A stretch of 64,000 nucleotides of DNA from Pseudopyrenochaeta lycopersici. Lineage: Eukaryota; Ascomycota; Dothideomycetes; Pleosporales; Pseudopyrenochaetaceae. A program made the position numbers and the translations under genes. The stretch is taken from the NCBI GenBank assembly GCA_003313425.1, contig NHZP01000024.1, positions 434,001-498,000 of the forward strand, written 5' to 3'. The notes beneath the pieces are model-generated. The model worked only from the letters and a program-made list of their open reading frames with translations. It was not told where the DNA came from and ran no database searches. This document shows positions 57,904 to 64,000 of the stretch, piece by piece. Each line of letters opens with the position of its first letter. Position 1 is the first letter of the stretch.

Positions 57904-60900
57904 GGCAACGACCAACGAGCGTGGTAGTACGGAACGTGGACTACGACAAGTGGACGGCAAGACGAAGATCACATCGAATGGTGGGAGTGAAAACCCGCTT
58001 GCATCGGGGAAGCAGCGGATGTACAAGTATTTAAACACATGGTTTGCGGGCGGGCTAGGGCGGCGAGGTGATGCTTCGCTTCCCGGGCGCTGTTTAAGCT
58101 GCAGGAGATTCCCTTAGCAGACTTTGGGGTAGTGTGAACCTGGCTGGAGCATGAGGTAGTTGCAAAATTCCAGAGGCGGGCCAGGGTAGGCACCGATTCG
58201 GGAATAGCAGGCGTGCCCAGTGAGCACGAGCGTCATGCTTGGATCCCGCCAGCCGTTGAATCGCTCGCATATTCCGGGCACCCTGGACGCAGCGCCGCCA
58301 GGGATCGACTGCATCGTGTGCGCGTTGACGACAGGCCGCTGTGCAACCGCCCCGCGCTCGCTCCGGCGCTGCTGCTTGCGGTGCTGGGGGGGCACGAGAC
58401 AGGCCGCCCCGCTGCTCTCTCCACGGCGCCGTCGGCAGCCTCTTCGCCGTGCCCCCAGCGGCCCTGCTCACGCCAGCATGCCGCGCGACCTGCGCAGAGG
58501 GCCACGCAGCCAGCGAACGATTGCGGCTGATGATCGATGGGATGGGCCAATATATGCCCCCGCTTGGCGCCGGCCCATCTAAGATCAGCTCTAGGCCCCA
58601 ATTGCGCACTTGTCGTAGAGTGCCATGCACTAGCCGCTGCAAGCGGCATCCAGCAGCCGTGGCGTTCTGGCAGCCATAGGCGCCCGTCGCCGTCTGGCGG
58701 CAGGGCTGGCGTCTCCAGCCTGCGCCCCCATTCGTGCTCCCGGCACGGCTAATTGCTTTGCAACGCTCTTTCGACATTGCATATCCAGAGCCTTCTCTAT
58801 ATCGACATGTCGTAGCCGCTGCTCATCGGTGACTGACTACCTTCCCACTTGGGTCCCTGCGCCCAAGCAGCACCTGCCACTGGCATTGGCACTGCCGCCG
58901 CTGCCAGCCAGGTCCCTCTGCCGACCCTTGGGTGGCTTGTTGTCCTCGCTCGTGCTCGGTCCCACCCTACAACAGGATCTTGTCTCCGGCCACCGCCCGT
59001 TGCAACTCGCTTGCCGGACCCATTGCCACATGCAGCGCTACACTGGACAGACGCTGCGCCCTCGTCCTCCAAGATTGACCCTAATCAATATCGCTGAGCC
59101 GCCGGGGCCACCACAATCGGGGACGTACCTGCACCGGCTGAAGAGATACATGGTCCGCCTCCACTTACAATTCAAATTCAAGCTCATGTAAGTATCCTGC
59201 AGAGACGGGGATCTATACCTTGCTCTTGCAGATCAAGTCGTCGGCCCGCGGGAGTACATACGCGCTCCAATTGTCTTGCTCTGACGCCTGTACGAGGCCC
59301 TGCTCGTGCATGCTGCACATAATATACGGATGTAGTCGCGGCCACCATGCGTGAGATCGAATAACAAAAAAAAAATAAGCCATCGAACGCCATATGCTGT
59401 TGGAGCTTCCCTGCATAAAAAAAACATTACCCTTCCGTCAATCCAACGTCCGCATTCGGGCTTCCATCCAGCCATTTGGTACGTGGTTTGTTCATCTTGT
59501 GGTATTGTACCGTAAACTAGTTTACAAAGTTCCATACTCCCAAGCCTTGCACTCCTAAGCCGTCACTGCAAGAAACGATCTGCATTCTCAATGCCCACCA
59601 CTTCGGCAATAACCTGGAAAAATTAACATGTACATGTCACTGCTAAAAGCCATGGTGCATCTGATGTTGCGTCACTAACCACGAGGCACGGGGACGCAGT
59701 TGATCCTCCGTATATTGCGGATCGTATCCCGCTTCCTCGCGAGGAACAGCGCTGTAAGGGAAACCCAGATACATGCGGCTATGCGCATCTGCACGGCATA
59801 AGTGAGGCAGGGCCCGATAGGCTGAGGGTAGTAAGAGCCTCAAAACTTCCTGGAGCTCGCGGCTGCACTATCTCACTGATTTTTTCCTCACATTAATCAC
59901 AACACCTTTCTATGAGTACCCTCCCCATACTTTTAGGACCCACTCCCAAAAGATCACGGAACGCACTTCTTACGGATAAAGCCTTTTCAGTTTTGCCAGC
60001 CATGTTCGATGGGTCGCATGTGTGGGCTTCGCAGGATAGCCTCATCTAGTATGGAAAGGACAATTGTTGTTGCTACCGCTTCATCTTGACTTCACTATCA
60101 TAAACAACAAGTCGCCTACCCCTCCATGTACCATCTCTTCACAGGGATGCTGTGAGCCTTTTAGAAGCTTTAACTCTCAGCAACCGACCAAATCTCCGAT
60201 GCAGAATAATCGTTCCGCAGACTGGGCAAAGAGCGCTGTTTCACCGCTCTTCTCCTGAATAGCCGAAGACGTGTGCTCTGTTGATGGTAAGGAAGCTACA
60301 TGTTCCTTCTTCTCGACTATGCAACAGAAAGAAAGACGTCGTGGATCGAACGATGATTTGCTCTTTCCCGCAACCTTTGGCGGCTAATTGAGCTTGCATG
60401 GCTAAATATTGGCTCCCTAGCTGACTGATAAGACTTGGAAGTTAGGACAGGCGGCTTTGCGTTCGCGCTATCACAGTGTATTGTGTCACTCTCTGAAGGA
60501 GCCGTATCGAGGCCTTTCCACAGAGTTCAGCAAGACACACTTCCTTACCTACCAATCCGTTGACTTAAAGATTGCGCTGAAGGACAAGCGGCTAAAAGTC
60601 TCCAGAAAACTTGGACAACCTGTCAAAATTGCGTGATAGAACATCGGCCCTGAACTGGCACAACCAATTGTGATTTCAAGCTCAACACTCTCACCATGAA
60701 AATGGTGACGCTAGATTCCCTGATGCAAGCTTCGTTGACAAGACCTTGTTGAACCTGTATTGCTGTAGCTTCAACACAGTCCAGGGTGATCATGGGTGCT
60801 CGCTCCAGATACCTGCATCAGGAAAGCGCATCAGGTTGGTTGTTGTGGCTTTTGATCACCCGCGCGTCCGCCAATATCGGTGACATGGTGTCAGAGTGAT

Positions 60901-63900
60901 GTGTGGGCTGGCGGACAGAAAGTCGAAAACGATGCAATAATGGGCTCTTCCGGGAAGCCGGAAATTGTGGACTGATTATTACAGGTGGCAAGACTTGTTG
61001 TCATGTACAAGTCCAAACCGAGGGACAAGGCTGGGAAAAGAGTGTTGCCCCTTCCAATACCATTTGTGGCGACAAAGCACGTTGATTCTTGACCTTTTTA
61101 GTCACCAGAATACGCCTCTTTAATGCAGCTCAACACCATCTCTGTCGGGACGACCCTCGAGACGTTCGAGGAACCAAAGCGACTCAAGATTTGATGGCAA
61201 ACTTACCAGTGCCGTGCTGGGTTTAGCCAAGGCACACTTTCGCCGTGGTTATGAGACTGATGCAGAGTCTGTCGATTATCCAAAAAGGGCCTGTATCACG
61301 TACTCAGGCGTTGCAGGAGGACTAGCGGGTGTATGACTAAAGAGAAGCAATCAGGTGCCTAAAGAGACTGGGACCTGGGGGTGGCAGGTCGACAAGATTT
61401 CGCTGAAGGGTGGGAGGTTGCGCGGGTGGCCGAACAACCTTCCTAACGCTTAGCGTCAGTCAAACACCTCGCTTTTCCTTCCATACATTCCAGACCGTAT
61501 TCAAACACCGCCGCCCGCGGGGATGCAAATCCATAGTACACGCAAAATGAGTCCACGACCGACGCATTCCGATTGAGTAGAATGTTGTATGCACAGCGGC
61601 ACCACTCTCACAAGAGGGGGCCAGGGCCTCAAGGGACCATCCTTGACCTTTGGCCGGATTCTCTTTAGGGCCGCGCCAGTTCTCCGGATCACCAGCCTTG
61701 AACCGCTCTAGACGGTCTTGGATCAGCGCCCTCTAGCTCCCCACACGGCTATGCTAGCATACTGGCCTCCACGTCACTGCCCCAGAGGCATTGCTTGCTC
61801 GATTTTTTCCCTGGCAGTGAGTAATTTATGAGGCGCTCCCACAGCATGAAGGTCTCCACAGCAAAATACACAGGCAACCCTCTCGAGACTCTGCACGGTT
61901 TTCTGTTGGTCATCTCATGCGGGTGGGAGAGCCTCCCGCAATTCCGCCATCCGCAGCTGATTCGGCCAAATCTGAGGCTATGGCGGATACCAATTCTCCT
62001 GCTTGCATGCGTGGGCATGCGGTTGCAGCAAAGACGCCGTCGCTATAGACTGAGGCGGCATCATGTCCGTTCATTAGCCTTCGTCTTGCTTACTTCTTGT
62101 GAACGGTGTGAAGAGCACTAGTGGCATGCATCTTTCTCTGCCAGAGGGTGGAAGGTAAGCCCGCCCAAATTCTAGTCCATCTTTGCAGTGGACGCGGCCT
62201 GGTAGCTCTTCTTCATATTCCGCTCTTATGCATTCTACAAACCAAAGGAAAGTATACCGACAAGTAGTTCTACCTTGCGAACAGCTCCAAGTTTTACTCA
62301 AGTTCCAAAATGGAGAGCATTTGGAGGACAAGTGCTCGTCGACAAGTAGTCAAAGCCAGATTATGGCCGAGCTAGCGCTCCACAACTGTTAAGCGACGCG
62401 AACGATCGACAGAAATGACGAGCGATCTCTGATGTCGTACATAAGGCACGCTATTTTGGAGCGCTTTCTTGAAGAACGAGCCTGATTGGCATGGCTAGCA
62501 AGGCACAAGCTTCTGTCAAAGTCAACTGACTCGACAGGTGTGCCATTACAAACTCTAAACCCATTCGAAAGATGGCGGAGTCTGTCAGCGCAGCTTCTTT
62601 ACATTGAACATCCTATGAATGCGGTGGTGCATAGCGACATATATTACCAGCGATCCCCTATTGAGTCGCACTATGTTTTATACAAAACGCAGAGACACGG
62701 CAATTACACCCATCGAGTAAGGTGGTCTCGTCTACCTTCAATACGCCGACTTCTCCAGCACGTGCAGCAGATATCTATCCCAATGCCAAGTCTTCAAGTA
62801 CCGAGCACGAGAATATCGATCGACTTGTCATCAGCCTTGTGGTCAAGGATGCGATGAGGTAATCCAATCCTTGTAAAATTGACCTGTATTTACAATATCA
62901 TTTTTCAGTTGAAATGATGTCTTTACGATCTGTCAGTATCAATATGGCTAACGACGATCTTAGAATTGTTGGGAATTCCAGCTGCGACTGCTTCGATTGC
63001 TTCCTGCACCTAGCTTGATCGAAAGGCGTCAACATATGCACACTCTAGGAAGGATCTCATGCCACCCTGAGAGCTGCTTGTTCAGAGGCATCCTCCGTTT
63101 TCTCCACACCCGTTATATTTATCCGCACCAAATGCTCAAATAGAAATTTGATGCGCATAAAACGGGCAGGCATCATGGTTGCAGGCATTAGGGATGTGGA
63201 ATACGAGAATGCGTACCGCATGTGAACGCCAGAAGCACATGCGCTCTCCGGTCCAATACACCAATACACATATCTGGGAGCCACTCATGTATCAGAACAG
63301 CCAGTCATAGCCGGACCACCACATCCGTGTCATCACTTAAGTTGATATCAGGATCCTCAACTGCACATTGAGTCTCACGACCGACGGATACAGTAAGTGT
63401 TCGTCCCACGTTTCTTGGCTGTGTTACTCGAACACGACTGCGGCAAATTCTCACGATCCTGCTGGTTCCAGAACGCCTCAGGGTACAATGCACACGCGAT
63501 AAGCGATGACTGCACCCTAGAATTATCGTAAGCTCCATTGAAGATCTTCGAACCTCAACCTTTCCTGGCCCTGGACTTGAAGAGTAGGATCTTCGAGACG
63601 AGGAAAGAATACATTGCGCCTTTTTGACAATAGCCTCCAACATTATCGTTAGGAACCCATTGGATGGAGAGCAACCAGGCTGCGGAGTGCGGGGTGGACA
63701 ACGAGTCGACGAAGGCAGTGTTCCGGAAGCACAAGACGCAGCGCCCTGGCTGTTCTGTCAGCCAAACGAGCTACGCTAGTGGGGCTTACTCACGATCTCA
63801 AAGCTGATTGCACAATGGACAAGATCACGCTCCATGTTTGAGCGCTAGATGTGATATATCGACGCTGTTCTCGTCGTCTGGCCATGCTTCTCCGGCGCAT

Positions 63901-64000
63901 TGGACCCTGGAGTAGTTGTTCTTCTGTCACACGGAGTCGTCCCACGACAGCGCTGCGCCTCGTCCGGCTCAACCGCTATATTGCGATCACCTAACGGCAA
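57904..64000. other. 6-kb region without recognised genes
   Basis: Starts with the GT2 promoter and leader. A GC-rich block at about 58.1-59.1 kb is open in several frames on both strands (up to 227 codons on the minus strand) but all translations are Ala/Arg/Pro-rich, without domains, and look like composition effects. From 59.2 to 64 kb only short frames occur. No RNA gene, repeat array or transposon end was seen by eye. Confidence 0.5.

Noticed and set aside
56791..58038. 415-codon minus-strand frame with a poly-Ala/Thr N-terminal part
   Set aside because: The poly-Ala part corresponds to the triplet repeat between a strong donor and acceptor. Splicing it out restores the family N-terminus, so the start is moved to 57903 and the repeat assigned to an intron.
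58094..58777. 227-codon minus-strand frame in GC-rich DNA
   Set aside because: Several frames on both strands are open at once and the product is Ala/Arg/Pro-rich, which indicates base composition rather than a gene.

Overview
The window is nuclear DNA of a filamentous ascomycete (Pezizomycotina). Dothideomycetes is my guess and is not proven. The evidence is the gene content: a WC-2 photoreceptor partner, a Pth11-type rhodopsin-fold protein, an AA9 LPMO, a Clr5-domain protein, a DUF7730/2EXR-type protein and a CPS1-type GT2. Short GT-AG introns of about 45-170 bp, often with CTAAC-like branch sites, and an intron-bearing tRNA-Tyr agree with this. Most genes are split, so I joined exons by hand at splice sites that keep the frame and restore the conserved domain.

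Layout. 1-989 holds the 5' part of a DUF7730-like gene running off the left edge. 990-6096 is gene-poor, with one possible small secreted-protein relic. 6097-14884 holds THG1 (tRNA-His guanylyltransferase) with a very large Ser/Pro-rich insert, a G-patch TMA23-like gene, a secreted metallophosphoesterase and a 7-TM Pth11-like protein. 15912-17943 is a single reading frame joining a complete 15-PGDH-like SDR to a complete NmrA-like protein. 18577-18664 is tRNA-Tyr. 18.7-25.9 kb is sparse, with one alpha/beta hydrolase. 25.9-34.97 kb is dense: a GH5 exo-1,3-glucanase, a cytochrome P450, a kelch protein, a coilin-like protein and a MetE-like protein. An AA9 LPMO follows at 36.8 kb.

38.4-44.5 kb carries RAD50 and wc-2 head to head, about 0.55 kb apart. 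46.1-51 kb carries a Clr5-domain gene divergent from an L-rhamnose-1-dehydrogenase gene, which converges on an L-rhamnono-lactonase-like gene. The last two would catalyse consecutive steps of L-rhamnose catabolism. 51-56.2 kb is empty of recognisable genes. 56.2-57.9 kb is a CPS1/GT2 glycosyltransferase whose first intron carries a CAG/TAG-type triplet repeat. 57.9-64 kb shows no supportable gene.

Housekeeping functions (tRNA maturation, ribosome biogenesis, DNA repair, light sensing) are mixed with secreted or plant-cell-wall-facing functions (GH5, AA9, rhamnose use, GT2). I see no CRISPR, phage, rRNA or intact transposon. The strongest candidates for novelty are the THG1 insert and the SDR-NmrA fusion. 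I found no clearly undescribed multi-gene system.
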